Origin: Pseudomonas sp. TH10
Lineage (GTDB): Bacteria > Pseudomonadota > Gammaproteobacteria > Pseudomonadales > Pseudomonadaceae
Direction: 5' to 3'
Length of the DNA stretch: 34,317 bases
Assembly: GCF_016651255.1 (NCBI RefSeq)
Contig: NZ_JAEKEG010000026.1
Span: 1-34,317, forward strand
The position numbers were made by a program, and so were the translations under genes. The notes below the pieces were generated by a model. It saw only the letters and a program-made list of their open reading frames with translations, made no database searches and had not been told where the DNA came from. Shown here one piece after another: positions 1-8,610 of the stretch. Numbering within the stretch: the stretch's first letter is position 1; every line of letters begins with the position of its first letter.

Positions 1-871
1 CCCCGCCTTCACCGAACAGATGCTCGGCATGCCCGCAATTGGAGCAGATGTGCACGGCCATGTTTTCCACTACACCCAGTACCGGAATGTTGACCTTGCG
101 GAACATTTCGACGCCTTTGCGGGCGTCCAGCAGGGCCAGGTCCTGCGGGGTGGTGACGATCACGGCACCCGCCACCGGGACTTTCTGCGCCAGGGTCAAC
201 TGGATGTCGCCGGTGCCTGGCGGCATGTCGATGACCAGGTAATCCAGGTCGCCCCAAGCGGTTTGTGTCACCAGCTGCAACAACGCACCGGACACCATCG
301 GGCCGCGCCACACCATGGGTGTGTTGTCGTCGGTGAGGAACGCCATCGACATCACTTCAACGCCATGGGACTCGATCGGCACAAACCATTTCTGATCCTT
401 GACCTTGGGCCGCGTGCCCTCGGCAATACCGAACATGATGCCTTGGCTCGGGCCGTAGATATCGGCATCGAGAATACCGACCTTGGCGCCTTCGCGGGCG
501 AGTGCCAGCGCAAGGTTGGCGGCGGTTGTCGACTTGCCCACGCCACCTTTGCCGGAGGCTACGGCGACGACATTTTTGACGTTGGCCAAGCCCGGAATCT
601 GCGCCTGCGCCTTGTGCGCGGCAATCACGCTGTTGACTTCGACCCTGGCGACGACGACGCCATCAAGGTTTTCGATCGCCAGTTGCAGCAGTTGTGCCCA
701 GCCGCTCTTGAACAGACCGGCGGCGTAGCCGATTTCCAGTTGCACATTGACGCGGTCACCGACGATCTCGATGTTTTTCACGCAACCGGCGCTGACCGGA
801 TCCTGGTTCAGGTAAGGGTCGGTGTATTGGCTGAGGACGGCTTCCACCGCTGCGCGAGTGACGGCGCTCAT
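1..871 (-). CDS. apbC: Iron-sulfur cluster carrier ATPase ApbC/Mrp (3' end missing)
   Basis: Mrp/NBP35-family P-loop ATPase that carries Fe-S clusters to apoproteins in the cytoplasm. The start ATG at 871-869 follows a GGAG ribosome site. The visible 290 residues begin with a DUF59-type domain (about residues 1-80). A deviant Walker A motif, GKGGVGKS, follows at about residue 105, then a switch-like DADIYGPSQG and DMPPGTGD, and finally a CSNCGH motif whose CxxC would bind the bridging cluster. The family is usually about 360 residues, so roughly the last 70 lie beyond the window. It is divergent from metG, a pairing common in gamma-proteobacteria. The name is secure; the partial state is due only to the window edge. 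Confidence 0.95.
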   Translation of the reverse strand, partial: MSAVTRAAVEAVLSQYTDPYLNQDPVSAGCVKNIEIVGDRVNVQLEIGYAAGLFKSGWAQLLQLAIENLDGVVVARVEVNSVIAAHKAQAQIPGLANVKNVVAVASGKGGVGKSTTAANLALALAREGAKVGILDADIYGPSQGIMFGIAEGTRPKVKDQKWFVPIESHGVEVMSMAFLTDDNTPMVWRGPMVSGALLQLVTQTAWGDLDYLVIDMPPGTGDIQLTLAQKVPVAGAVIVTTPQDLALLDARKGVEMFRKVNIPVLGVVENMAVHICSNCGHAEHLFGEGG

Positions 872-963
872 GGGCAACTCCGATAACAAGACTGGGAAAA
901 GATGACGGCTATCGTACGCTGGACATCGATTTGAGGCGAACAGATTGCTCGAGTTGGAAAACC

Positions 964-1100
964 TTTGTGGCGAGGGGATTTATCCCCGTTCGGCTGCGCA
1001 GCAGTCGTGAAACCATTCAACGCGGTGTACCTGATACACCGAGGTACCAGGTTTTGGGGCGGCTTCGCCACCCATCGGGGATAAATCCCCTCGCCACAAA
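964..1100. repeat. REPIN: inverted pair of REP sequences between apbC and metG
   Basis: Two 25-base arms, 964-988 and 1076-1100, are perfect reverse complements. Each contains the GGGGAT-TTATCCCC core followed by the TCGCCACAA end that is frequent in fluorescens-group REPs. The 87-base interior is not coding. Paired REPs of this kind (REPINs) are non-autonomous elements thought to be moved by a RAYT transposase encoded elsewhere; none is in this window. The element fills most of the 321-base apbC-metG gap. I see no other firm signal in that gap, and a metG promoter probably lies in 1101-1192. Confidence 0.85.
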
Positions 1101-1192
1101 TGCTCTTAAGTACCCAGCGGCTCAGGGGTGAAAAATATGCGCCAGCGCTTTATAGTGGCCGACCTCCGTTTCATCAAGTAGCGAAGCCCCAC

Positions 1193-3244
1193 ATGTCCGA
1201 ACCACGCAAGATCCTCGTCACCAGCGCCCTGCCCTACGCCAACGGTTCGATTCACCTTGGCCATATGCTGGAATATATCCAGACCGATATGTGGGTGCGC
1301 TTCCAGAAGCATCGCGGCAATCAATGCATCTATGTCTGCGCCGACGACGCCCACGGTTCGGCGATCATGCTGCGTGCAGAAAAGGAAGGCATCACCCCGG
1401 AACAACTGATCGCCAACGTGCAGGCTGAACACAGCGCCGACTTTGCCGAGTTCCTGGTCGATTTCGACAACTTCCACTCCACTCACGCCGAAGAAAACCG
1501 TGAGCTGTCGAGCCAGATCTACATCAAGCTGCGTGACGCCGGGCACATCGCCCAGCGCTCGATCACCCAGTATTTCGACCCGGAAAAGAAAATGTTCCTG
1601 GCCGACCGCTTCATCAAGGGCACCTGCCCGAAATGTGGCACTGAAGACCAGTACGGCGACAACTGCGAAAAATGCGGTGCAACCTACGCACCGACTGACC
1701 TGAAAGATCCGAAGTCGGCAATCTCTGGCGCCACCCCGGTGCTCAAGGATTCCCAGCACTTCTTCTTCAAGCTGCCAGACTTCCAGCAAATGCTGCAGAC
1801 CTGGACCCGCAGCGGCACCTTGCAAGACGCCGTGGCCAACAAGATCGCCGAATGGCTGGACGCCGGCCTGCAACAGTGGGACATCTCCCGCGATGCGCCG
1901 TACTTCGGTTTCGAGATCCCGGGCGAGCCAGGCAAATACTTCTACGTGTGGCTGGATGCACCGATCGGCTACATGGCCAGTTTCAAGAACCTCTGCGATC
2001 GCACGCCTGAACTGGACTTCGACGCGTTCTGGGCCAAGGACTCCACTGCCGAGCTGTACCATTTCATCGGCAAGGACATCGTCAACTTCCACGCACTGTT
2101 CTGGCCAGCGATGCTCGAAGGCGCCGGCTACCGCAAGCCGACCGGTATCAACGTGCACGGCTACCTGACCGTCAACGGCCAGAAAATGTCCAAGTCGCGC
2201 GGCACCTTCATCAAGGCCCGCACGTACCTGGATCACCTGTCACCGGAATACCTGCGGTACTACTACGCGGCCAAGCTGGGCCGTGGCGTCGATGACCTGG
2301 ACCTGAACCTTGAAGACTTCGTGCAGAAGGTCAACTCCGACCTGGTGGGCAAGGTCGTCAACATCGCCAGCCGTTGCGCCGGCTTCATCCATAAAGGCAA
2401 CGCCGGCGTGCTGGTGGCCGGCAATGCTGCGCCGGAGCTGACCGAGGCTTTCCTCGCTGCCGCGCCAAGCATTGCCGACGCTTATGAAGCCCGTGACTTC
2501 GCCCGCGCCATGCGTGAAACCATGGCCCTGGCCGACCGCGCCAACGCCTGGATCGCCGGCAAGGCGCCGTGGTCGTTGAACAAGCAGGAAGGCAAGCAGG
2601 ATGAGGTTCAGGCGATCTGCGCCACCGCCATCAATCTGTTCCGCCAACTGGTGATCTTCCTCAAACCGGTATTGCCGTTGCTGGCCGCCGACGCCGAGGC
2701 GTTCCTCAACGTCGCCCCGCTGACCTGGAATGACCACGCTACCCTGCTCAGCAACCACCCGTTGAACGAGTTCAAGCCGTTGATGACTCGCATCGACCCG
2801 GTAAAAGTGCAAGCCATGAGCGACGCCTCGAAAGAAGACCTGACCGCCAGTCAGACCGACACCGGCGCTGCCGCCCCTGCGGGCAACGGCGAACTGGCCA
2901 AGGATCCGCTGTCGCCGGAAATCGACTTCGACGCGTTTGCCGCCATCGACCTGCGCGTTGCGCTGATCGTCAAAGCCGAACACGTCGAAGGTGCCGACAA
3001 GCTGTTGCGCCTGACCCTCGACATCGGTGACGAGCAACGCAACGTGTTCTCGGGGATCAAGAGCGCCTACCCCGATCCGTCCAAGCTCGATGGTCGTCTG
3101 ACCATGATGATCGCCAACCTCAAGCCACGGAAAATGAAGTTCGGTATTTCCGAAGGCATGGTGATGGCTGCCGGTCCCGGCGGTGAGGAAATCTACCTGC
3201 TGAGCCCGGACAGCGGCGCCAAGCCAGGTCAACGCATCAAGTAA
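1193..3244 (+). CDS. metG: Methionyl-tRNA synthetase
   Basis: Class I aminoacyl-tRNA synthetase that charges initiator and elongator tRNA-Met. The 683-residue product has the HLGH form of the HIGH signature at residues 21-24. A zinc knuckle with CPKC and CEKC pairs lies near residues 145-161, and QKMSKS carries the KMSKS loop. An anticodon-binding helical domain follows. The C-terminal 110 residues form an EMAP/Trbp111-type tRNA-binding and dimerisation domain ([19 protein letters not shown] region). I chose ATG 1193 because [18 protein letters not shown] is the usual Pseudomonas N-terminus. An in-frame start at 1100 would add 31 residues unlike the family. A terminator follows at once, so the gene is monocistronic. 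Confidence 0.97.
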   Translation: MSEPRKILVTSALPYANGSIHLGHMLEYIQTDMWVRFQKHRGNQCIYVCADDAHGSAIMLRAEKEGITPEQLIANVQAEHSADFAEFLVDFDNFHSTHAEENRELSSQIYIKLRDAGHIAQRSITQYFDPEKKMFLADRFIKGTCPKCGTEDQYGDNCEKCGATYAPTDLKDPKSAISGATPVLKDSQHFFFKLPDFQQMLQTWTRSGTLQDAVANKIAEWLDAGLQQWDISRDAPYFGFEIPGEPGKYFYVWLDAPIGYMASFKNLCDRTPELDFDAFWAKDSTAELYHFIGKDIVNFHALFWPAMLEGAGYRKPTGINVHGYLTVNGQKMSKSRGTFIKARTYLDHLSPEYLRYYYAAKLGRGVDDLDLNLEDFVQKVNSDLVGKVVNIASRCAGFIHKGNAGVLVAGNAAPELTEAFLAAAPSIADAYEARDFARAMRETMALADRANAWIAGKAPWSLNKQEGKQDEVQAICATAINLFRQLVIFLKPVLPLLAADAEAFLNVAPLTWNDHATLLSNHPLNEFKPLMTRIDPVKVQAMSDASKEDLTASQTDTGAAAPAGNGELAKDPLSPEIDFDAFAAIDLRVALIVKAEHVEGADKLLRLTLDIGDEQRNVFSGIKSAYPDPSKLDGRLTMMIANLKPRKMKFGISEGMVMAAGPGGEEIYLLSPDSGAKPGQRIK

Positions 3245-3261
3245 CACTCGGCGGTGAATCG

Positions 3262-3298
3262 ATCCCACAGGCGTGCCCCGCATGCCTGTGGGATTTTC
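3262..3298 (+). terminator. Rho-independent terminator after metG
   Basis: Perfect 11-base-pair stem: ATCCCACAGGC at 3262-3272 pairs with GCCTGTGGGAT at 3284-3294, followed by a short T stretch (TTTTC). It separates metG from the rnf operon. The short T run makes it moderately strong. Confidence 0.75.
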
Positions 3299-3347
3299 AT
3301 GTCTGGCCCATAATTACCCCATAGGAGCCTGCAACCCCCGGACGATC

Positions 3348-3917
3348 ATGAGCGAAATTATTCTTACGCTTGTCAGCGCAGCCCTGATCAACAATTTCGT
3401 GTTGCACTGGCCGCTGGGCGTCGATCCGCTGCTGGGGGCCGAGCGCCGCCAGGTGCATGCACTGGGCATCGCCACGACGAGCCTGATGCTGATCGCCGGC
3501 CTGCTCGCTCATGCGCTCCATCGGTGGCTGCTGGTGCCCCTGCAACTGACATCGCTGCAATTGCTGGTCTTCCTCCCGCTGAGCGTGCTGCTGATCAGTC
3601 CGGTGTTGAAGTTACTGTCTGCTGCATTGCCCCAGCTCTGCTTTGAACGACTATGGCCGCTGGTACTGGGCAACGCCTCCGTCCTGGGCCTGATGCTGCT
3701 CAACGCGCGGGACGATCTGGGTATGCTGCGCGCCACGGCCCTCAGCCTCGGCGCCGGGCTGGGCTTCTGGCTGGTACTGAGCCTGTTTTGCGATTTGCGT
3801 GAACGCACGGCCGACAACGATATTCCCCTGCCCTTTCGCGGCCTGCCGATCGATCTGATCGGCGCCGGACTGATCGCAGTGATTTTTCTCGGATTCAGTG
3901 GATTGATCAAAACATGA
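3348..3917 (+). CDS. rnfA: RnfA/RsxA-like membrane subunit lacking both cluster cysteines
   Basis: Integral membrane subunit of an Rnf/Rsx-type electron transport complex, 189 residues against 193 for E. coli RsxA, with about six hydrophobic segments. The start ATG at 3348 gives [19 protein letters not shown], which lines up with the family N-terminus; an earlier in-frame start would fall inside the metG terminator. In standard RnfA the motifs LGLCP and TNCAVLG supply cysteines that, with RnfE, hold a [2Fe-2S] cluster in the membrane. Here they read LGVDP and GNASVLG, so both cysteines are gone. The closing segment [25 protein letters not shown] is well conserved. The gene overlaps rnfB by 4 bases (ATGA). 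Family assignment is firm; ordinary function is doubtful. Confidence 0.88.
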   Translation: MSEIILTLVSAALINNFVLHWPLGVDPLLGAERRQVHALGIATTSLMLIAGLLAHALHRWLLVPLQLTSLQLLVFLPLSVLLISPVLKLLSAALPQLCFERLWPLVLGNASVLGLMLLNARDDLGMLRATALSLGAGLGFWLVLSLFCDLRERTADNDIPLPFRGLPIDLIGAGLIAVIFLGFSGLIKT

Positions 3918-4747
3918 GTCTGATTCAACGCATCGATGCGCTCCTGCCGCAGACCCAATGCGGCAAGTGTGGCCATCCCGGATGCAAGCCGTACGCAGAA
4001 GGCATCGTCGACGGCGAGCCGATCAACAAGTGCCCGCCCGGTGGTGATGAAACCATCGCGGCACTGGCTGAACTGTTGAAAATTCCAGTGCTGGAGCTGG
4101 ATATCAGCCGTGGTTCAGCACCGCCGCAAGTCGCTTATATCCGTGAAGCCGAATGCATCGGCTGCACCAAGTGCATTCAGGCATGCCCGATCGATGCCAT
4201 CGTCGGCGCGGCGAAATTGATGCACACCGTGTTGATCGACGAATGCACAGGGTGTGATCTGTGCGTCGCGCCCTGCCCGGTGGATTGCATCGAGATGCGG
4301 CCGCTGCCACTGAAAACGGTGGTGCCGGTCGTCGGTGGGCTGGCCGTAAGCCTTGAGGAACACCGCGCACGAGCCGTCAAACGTAACCACGCCCGCGGCC
4401 GCTTCGAACAGCGCAATGCGCGTTTGCAGCGCGAAGAACAACAGAGAGTCGCCGAGCGCCTGGCCCGGGCGCAGCAGGCCGTACCCAAGGCTGAGGAGAT
4501 TGCGCAGGATCCAGTCCGGGCCGCCCTCGAACGGGTTCGCGCGCAGAAGGCCGCAGGCGCTGACGCGGCGTTGAAAAAGGCCAAGATTGAAGTGGCCATG
4601 AGCCGCGCCCAACTGAACAAATCACTTAAGGCGTTCGGGCATCCCCCAACCTTCGACCAGCAATCGCAGTTGATCGTACTGCAACAGCAATTCGAAGCCG
4701 CCGAGCAGGCCTTGGCGAAACTGGTGCACGCCCATGCCTCCCCTTGA
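3914..4747 (+). CDS. rnfB: RnfB/RsxB-like ferredoxin subunit without membrane anchor, with long charged tail
   Basis: Polyferredoxin subunit of the Rnf-like complex, 277 residues. Cysteines 16, 19, 24 and 40 form the RnfB-type [4Fe-4S] domain ([10 protein letters not shown]...KC). Two ferredoxin motifs follow: [12 protein letters not shown] (81-91) and [12 protein letters not shown] (111-121). E. coli RsxB begins with a transmembrane helix of about 25 residues before this domain. Here the ATG lies in the ATGA overlap with rnfA and translation starts directly at the cluster domain, so the protein should not be self-anchored. Residues about 145-277 are Arg/Ala/Glu/Gln-rich with coiled-coil character and include [17 protein letters not shown] judge this similar to the tails usually found on RnfC, but that comparison is from memory. 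Confidence 0.9.
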   Translation: MSLIQRIDALLPQTQCGKCGHPGCKPYAEGIVDGEPINKCPPGGDETIAALAELLKIPVLELDISRGSAPPQVAYIREAECIGCTKCIQACPIDAIVGAAKLMHTVLIDECTGCDLCVAPCPVDCIEMRPLPLKTVVPVVGGLAVSLEEHRARAVKRNHARGRFEQRNARLQREEQQRVAERLARAQQAVPKAEEIAQDPVRAALERVRAQKAAGADAALKKAKIEVAMSRAQLNKSLKAFGHPPTFDQQSQLIVLQQQFEAAEQALAKLVHAHASP

Positions 4748-5724
4748 GCCGGTCGATGAGCGCTTGCAGCAAGCGATGAAGCTGGTGCTGTTGGCGCTGC
4801 TGCCCGGTATGGCAGTGATGTTCTGGCTGAACGGCTGGGGCATGCTGATCAATCTGCTTCTGGCGGGTATTACCGCCCTGGCCACCGAAGCGCTGGTGCT
4901 GCAATTGCGCAAGCGCCCGTTGTGGCCAACCTTGCAAGACGGCAGCGCGCTCGTCACGGCGACACTCCTCGCGCTGGCCCTGCCTGCGTATTGCCCTTGG
5001 TGGGTGACTGTCAGCGCCGCCCTCTGCGCGATGGCATTCGGCAAGCACCTGTACGGCGGCGTCGGCAGTAATCCCTTCAACCCGGCGATGCTCGGTTTCG
5101 CCTTGGTGATGGTGAGTTTCCCGCAACAGCTGACGCATTGGCCGGTGTCCCATGGCATGGACCTGTTGAAGGGCCTGCAGCACGTCTTCGGTTTTGGCGT
5201 GGATCAGGCGCCGGACGCCTGGGCCCAAGCCACTGCGCTGGACAGCCTGCGCATCAATAAAAGCCTGACCATGGACGAGCTGTTCACGGCCAATCCGGCG
5301 TTCGGCCGCTATGGTGGCCACGGCGTGGAGTGGGTCAACCTGGCGTTTCTCGCCGGGGGCGTTTTTGCTGCAGCGCCGGGTGTTCACCTGGCATGCGCCG
5401 GCCGGGATGCTGTCCAGCCTGTTCGTCATCAGCCTGCTGTGCTGGAACGGCTCGGGCTCCGATTCCAATGGCTCGCCGCTGTTTCACCTGTTGACCGGCG
5501 CGAGCATGCTGGGCGCGTTTTTCATCGCCACCGAACCGGTGTCCGGGCCCAGGACCCCGGGTGCGCGCCTGCTGTTCGGCGCGGGCGTGGGGCTGCTGAC
5601 CTACGTGATTCGCACCTGGGGTGGCTATCCTGATGGGGTGGCGTTTGCCGTGCTGCTGATGAATCTGGGCGTACCCGCGCTGGACCGACTGGTGGCGTCG
5701 CGGCAGGAAAGGCTTGCGCCATGA
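4734..5724 (+). pseudogene. rnfD: RnfD/RsxD-like flavoprotein subunit interrupted by a frameshift
   Basis: Membrane subunit with covalently bound FMN. Two overlapping frames together give the whole protein. The first runs from ATG 4734 to the sequence WVNLAFLAGGVF; the second resumes at LLQRRVFTWHAP and ends at 5724. The switch lies at 5355-5367, where GGGGG and TTTTT runs sit side by side. One extra base, or two missing Ts by comparison with E. coli VNLAWLAGGVWLLW, explains it. The flavin-attachment motif DAWAQATALD keeps its threonine (about 167). LLTGASMLGAFFIATEPV and GGYPDGVAFAVLL are intact after the break. Repaired length is about 329-330 residues. It overlaps rnfB by 14 bases and rnfG by 4. 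No rnfC lies between rnfB and this gene. This may be a sequencing error rather than a dead gene. Confidence 0.8.
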
Positions 5725-6329
5725 ATCGAACCACGAGCATTGCGACCCTGGCGTTACTGGCGGTGCTGGGCACCGGCGTGACCTGGTTCGTCCAGCATAC
5801 GGCCGCACCGCGTATTGCCGAGCAACAACGCCTGCTCGACAGTCGTCACTTGCTCGACATGCTCGCGCCTGACAGCTATGACAATCAGCCACTGGAGCAA
5901 CCGCTTAGCCTCGCCGACGTCAAGCTGGCCCATAGCACCCTGCTCGGCGGCTACCGCGCGACGCGATCCGGAAAGGTCATTGCCTTGTTACTGCGCAGCC
6001 AGACCCTGGGTTATGCGGGCAGCATTGACTTGATGATCGCCATCGGTCCCGACGGCAGGCTGCTGGCAGTCAAGACCCTCAAGCACTCGGAAACTCAGGG
6101 GCTCGGCGCTCATATCGCCGACTCGCCGCAGGGCTGGCTCCAGGTGTTTGCCGGCCGGTCACGCGCCGATCCGGTCGACGCGGGATGGGCGCTGAAAAAG
6201 GATCAGGGGCAGTTCGACCAGATTGCTGGCGCAACCATCACCTCACGGGCGGCGATCAATGCGATCCATGACGCGTTACGCTATTTCGACGAACATCGGC
6301 AGGCCTTGATTGGAGGTAGTGACGAATGA
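5721..6329 (+). CDS. rnfG: RnfG/RsxG-like flavoprotein subunit
   Basis: Single-span membrane subunit whose periplasmic FMN-binding domain carries covalently linked FMN; 202 residues, normal for the family. A hydrophobic helix at residues 7-24 anchors it. The domain ends with DQIAGATITSRA, in which Thr172 fits the Dxx(S/T)GAT flavinylation pattern, and KHSETQGLGAHI is the usual upstream block. Flavinylation would need an ApbE flavin transferase, which is not encoded in this window (the apbC gene at the left edge is unrelated). It is coupled to rnfD and rnfE by 4-base ATGA overlaps. Confidence 0.9.
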   Translation: MNRTTSIATLALLAVLGTGVTWFVQHTAAPRIAEQQRLLDSRHLLDMLAPDSYDNQPLEQPLSLADVKLAHSTLLGGYRATRSGKVIALLLRSQTLGYAGSIDLMIAIGPDGRLLAVKTLKHSETQGLGAHIADSPQGWLQVFAGRSRADPVDAGWALKKDQGQFDQIAGATITSRAAINAIHDALRYFDEHRQALIGGSDE

Positions 6330-6832
6330 CCAGGTCATCCTTGCCAGGCGCTCTGATGCTGACACCGTTGATCGGTGCCACGTATTCGTGGATGCCCGCG
6401 CTGGGCGTATGGCTGATGTCCGTTGTCGTCTTCAGCGCGTTCGGCTTGGCCATGGCGGGGCTGCGCCTGCGGCTGACGCCCGCAAGCCGCCTGGTTGCCG
6501 CAGTGATCCTCGCGGCAACGTTCACCAGTTGCCTGCAACTGGCCCTGCAAGCTATGGCCTTGCAGTGGCACCAGCAACTGGGACTTTACTCAGGACTGAT
6601 TGCCTTGCAATGCGTGGTGCTCGAATACAGTGGATTTCATCAGCGCCCAGTGATTGATCGCCTGCGCCTGGCCGCAATATTTGGCGTACTGATGGTAGGC
6701 CTGGGCCTGTTGCGCCAGCTGCTTGGCGACAGCGGGCTGCGCCTGGCCACGCTGGCCCCGGGAGGGTTCATTGTGCTCGGACTGCTGATCGCTGCACGGC
6801 AAGCCTGGGCGCGCCCCATCTCATCGAATTGA
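6326..6832 (+). CDS. rnfE: RnfE/RsxE-like membrane subunit, shortened, with one of two cluster cysteines
   Basis: Integral membrane protein of 168 residues; E. coli RsxE has 231. A strong GGAGGT ribosome site precedes the ATG. The family block LGLCPLLAV appears here as LMLTPLIGA, losing the first cysteine. The second block, usually LGIFIPLIVTNC, reads LGLYSGLIALQC and keeps its cysteine. The C-terminal LAPGGFIVLGLLIAA matches the usual LPPGAFIGLGLMLAG, but the loop before it is about 25 residues shorter. It is the last rnf gene; nth begins 24 bases later, the same neighbour as in E. coli rsx-nth. The assignment rests mostly on operon position and these motifs. Confidence 0.8.
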   Translation: MTRSSLPGALMLTPLIGATYSWMPALGVWLMSVVVFSAFGLAMAGLRLRLTPASRLVAAVILAATFTSCLQLALQAMALQWHQQLGLYSGLIALQCVVLEYSGFHQRPVIDRLRLAAIFGVLMVGLGLLRQLLGDSGLRLATLAPGGFIVLGLLIAARQAWARPISSN

Positions 6833-6856
6833 CTCCTGCGAGGAAACGCACTTCAC

Positions 6857-7495
6857 ATGAATGCCGCAAAACGTCTGGAAATTTTCCGCAGGCTGCATGA
6901 AGACAACCCGGAACCGAAAACCGAGCTTGCCTACTCTTCTGCGTTCGAACTGCTGATCGCGGTAATCCTCTCGGCGCAGTCAACCGACGTAGGCGTCAAC
7001 AAAGCCACGGCCAGGCTTTACCCGGTCGCCAATACGCCGGCAGCTATTCATGCGCTGGGGATCGAGGGTCTGTCGGAGTACATCAAGACCATCGGCCTGT
7101 TCAACAGCAAGGCGAAGAATGTCATCGAGACCTGTCGCCTGTTGGTGGAACGCCACGGCGGTGAAGTGCCGCAAACCCGCGAAGAACTGGAAGCGCTGCC
7201 GGGCGTGGGTCGCAAAACAGCCAATGTGGTCCTCAACACCGCATTTCGGCAATTGACCATGGCCGTGGACACTCACATTTTCCGGGTGAGCAACCGAACG
7301 GGTATTGCGCCAGGCAAGAACGTGGTGGAGGTCGAGACCAAGTTGATGAAGTTTGTGCCCAAGCAATTCTTGCTGGATTCCCACCACTGGCTGATCCTCC
7401 ACGGGCGCTATGTGTGCCTGGCCCGCAAGCCGCGGTGTGGCAGTTGCCGCATCGAAGACCTGTGCGAATACAAGCACAAGACTTCGGACGATTGA
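6857..7495 (+). CDS. nth: Endonuclease III (DNA glycosylase/AP lyase)
   Basis: Base-excision repair enzyme that removes oxidised pyrimidines and nicks abasic sites; 212 residues against 211 in E. coli. All key residues fall at E. coli numbering. The helix-hairpin-helix LPGVGRKTA carries catalytic Lys120, VDTHI carries Asp138, and the [4Fe-4S] ligands are Cys187, 194, 197 and 203 (C-X6-C-X2-C-X5-C). A GAGGA ribosome site lies upstream. It follows rnfE closely and is probably co-transcribed with the rnf genes, a linkage conserved across gamma-proteobacteria. Confidence 0.97.
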   Translation: MNAAKRLEIFRRLHEDNPEPKTELAYSSAFELLIAVILSAQSTDVGVNKATARLYPVANTPAAIHALGIEGLSEYIKTIGLFNSKAKNVIETCRLLVERHGGEVPQTREELEALPGVGRKTANVVLNTAFRQLTMAVDTHIFRVSNRTGIAPGKNVVEVETKLMKFVPKQFLLDSHHWLILHGRYVCLARKPRCGSCRIEDLCEYKHKTSDD

Positions 7496-7601
7496 GTGAC
7501 TATTAGGTTTCTTTATCAACCGATTGAAAAAATCTTTTTTACCCGCTGGGAGATTATCGATATAAGAGGCGCCAAAGGCATCTTTAGCCTGGAGTTAACC
7601 T

Positions 7602-7781
7602 ATGAGCACTGGCAAAGAGCAATTGGACGTCGAAGACGATTTTACTCCCGTGGAGACTGATGACGCAGAACCAGTGGTTGAGGTCGCCAAGACCAATCTG
7701 AGCAAGCGCCGCACTATCGATAACTTGCTGGAGGAGCGCCGTTTGCAGAAGCAATTGGCCGATTACGATTTTGATGACTGA
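7602..7781 (+). CDS. Small acidic protein of the PA3496 type
   Basis: A 59-residue protein starting at ATG 7602 after a TGGAG ribosome site and ending in TGA at 7779-7781. The first 28 residues are very acidic (EDDFTPVETDDAE). The middle is basic and helical (NLSKRRTIDNLLEERRLQKQ), and it ends ADYDFDD. It resembles the short protein encoded just downstream of nth in P. aeruginosa (PA3496), described in annotations as a putative envelope integrity protein. That function is not visible in the sequence. It lies 106 bases after nth and is followed directly by a strong terminator, so it is a real transcription unit. Confidence 0.85.
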   Translation: MSTGKEQLDVEDDFTPVETDDAEPVVEVAKTNLSKRRTIDNLLEERRLQKQLADYDFDD

Positions 7782-7787
7782 TACTTG

Positions 7788-7813
7788 AAAGCCTCCCGGA
7801 ACGGAGGCTTTTT
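7788..7813 (+). terminator. Terminator after the small acidic protein
   Basis: The AAAGCCTCC arm (7789-7796 core) pairs with GGAGGCTTTTT around a CGGAAC-type loop, ending in five Ts. It closes the rnf-nth-small-protein unit. Confidence 0.85.
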
Positions 7814-7846
7814 ACTGTGTATGAAGCATGATCAGCGCCTGCGCCT

Positions 7847-8473
7847 TCACACCAGGCCATTGCGTTGAGCCAACTCGATCAGGTCGACGAGGGAGCGTGC
7901 ATTGAGTTTAAGCAGCAAGCGGGTTTTGTAAGTGCTGACGGTCTTGTTGCTTAAAAACATACCGTCGGCAATTTCCTTGTTGGTTTTTCCTCTTGCCAAT
8001 TGTTGCAAGACCATCATCTCGCGCCCCGACAGCCGATCCACCATATCGGCTTCACTGGCATTGCCCAAACTGGAGCGTACCGTATGCAATGCCTGGTTGG
8101 GGAAATAACTATAACCTGACAATACCGCTTTGATTGCACTGAGCAACTCGGTCAGGTCCTGCTGCTTGCAGACATAACCGGCGGCGCCCGACTGCATGCA
8201 ACGCATGGAAAAGTGCCCCGGTGCCTGAGAAGTCAAAACCAGCACTTTCATTGGCATGGCCACCGAACTCAATCGGGCAATAACTTCCAGACCATCAAGT
8301 TTTGGAATACCGATATCCAGTATCACGATGTCCGGCATTTGTTCGCGAGCCAGTTGTAACGCGTCCACACCGTTATCTGTCTCCGCAATGACTTCGTAGC
8401 CATGACGCTCCATCAGCATACGTACCGCGAGACGAATGACGGGGTGATCATCCACGATCAGCACTTTATTCAT
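7847..8473 (-). CDS. Orphan BvgA/EvgA-type response regulator (NarL/LuxR family)
   Basis: Two-domain DNA-binding response regulator, 208 residues. The receiver (1-120) has the acidic pair in VLIVDDHP, phosphoacceptor Asp in VILDIGIPKLDGLEVIARL, Thr/Ser in VLTS and Lys in YVCKQQD. The LuxR-type HTH (about 140-205) contains LSGREMMVLQQLARGKTNKEIA and SNKTVSTYKTRLLLKLNA. Over its whole length it is notably close to Bordetella BvgA, sharing DIGIPKLDGLEVIARL and MFLSNKTVSTYKTRLL. I use ATG 8473 (MNKVLIVDDHP), as in the family; the in-frame start 42 bases earlier would add an atypical leader. No sensor kinase is nearby, so its partner is encoded elsewhere. RocA/SadR-type regulators are the nearest Pseudomonas analogy. 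Confidence 0.92.
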   Translation of the reverse strand: MNKVLIVDDHPVIRLAVRMLMERHGYEVIAETDNGVDALQLAREQMPDIVILDIGIPKLDGLEVIARLSSVAMPMKVLVLTSQAPGHFSMRCMQSGAAGYVCKQQDLTELLSAIKAVLSGYSYFPNQALHTVRSSLGNASEADMVDRLSGREMMVLQQLARGKTNKEIADGMFLSNKTVSTYKTRLLLKLNARSLVDLIELAQRNGLV

Positions 8474-8579
8474 GGGCAGGTCCAATTTCGCTGTTCGAAT
8501 TTCTAGAGCCCGCACCTTAGCTTAGTCGTTTCACCCTTGGCACGGTGCGTCCCCCGCGCGCCTTCACCAAGAGACATAC

Positions 8580-8610
8580 CCTACAAAACATAAGGAAAAT
8601 TCCTACAAAA
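8580..8610. promoter_or_regulatory. Candidate operator upstream of the BvgA-like regulator
   Basis: AGGAA-AA-TTCCT (8593-8604) is an inverted repeat, flanked by two copies of CCTACAAAA at 8580-8588 and 8602-8610, exactly 22 bases apart. BvgA-family regulators bind heptads of the TTTCCTA type with about 22-base periodicity, so an autoregulatory site is plausible. It lies about 110 bases upstream of the regulator start. This is an inference from pattern only. Confidence 0.3.

Noticed and set aside
20..886. A 288-residue plus-strand frame at the left edge
   Set aside because: Antisense to apbC, whose P-loop and CxxC motifs are clear on the minus strand.
1106..3283. Two long minus-strand frames opposite metG
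   Set aside because: Antisense shadows of an intact essential gene, with low-complexity translations.
5355..5367. Programmed ribosomal frameshifting in rnfD
   Set aside because: No stop codon lies at the shift point, and I see no stimulatory signal typical of +1 sites. A simple indel explains it better, and RnfD is not known to use recoding.
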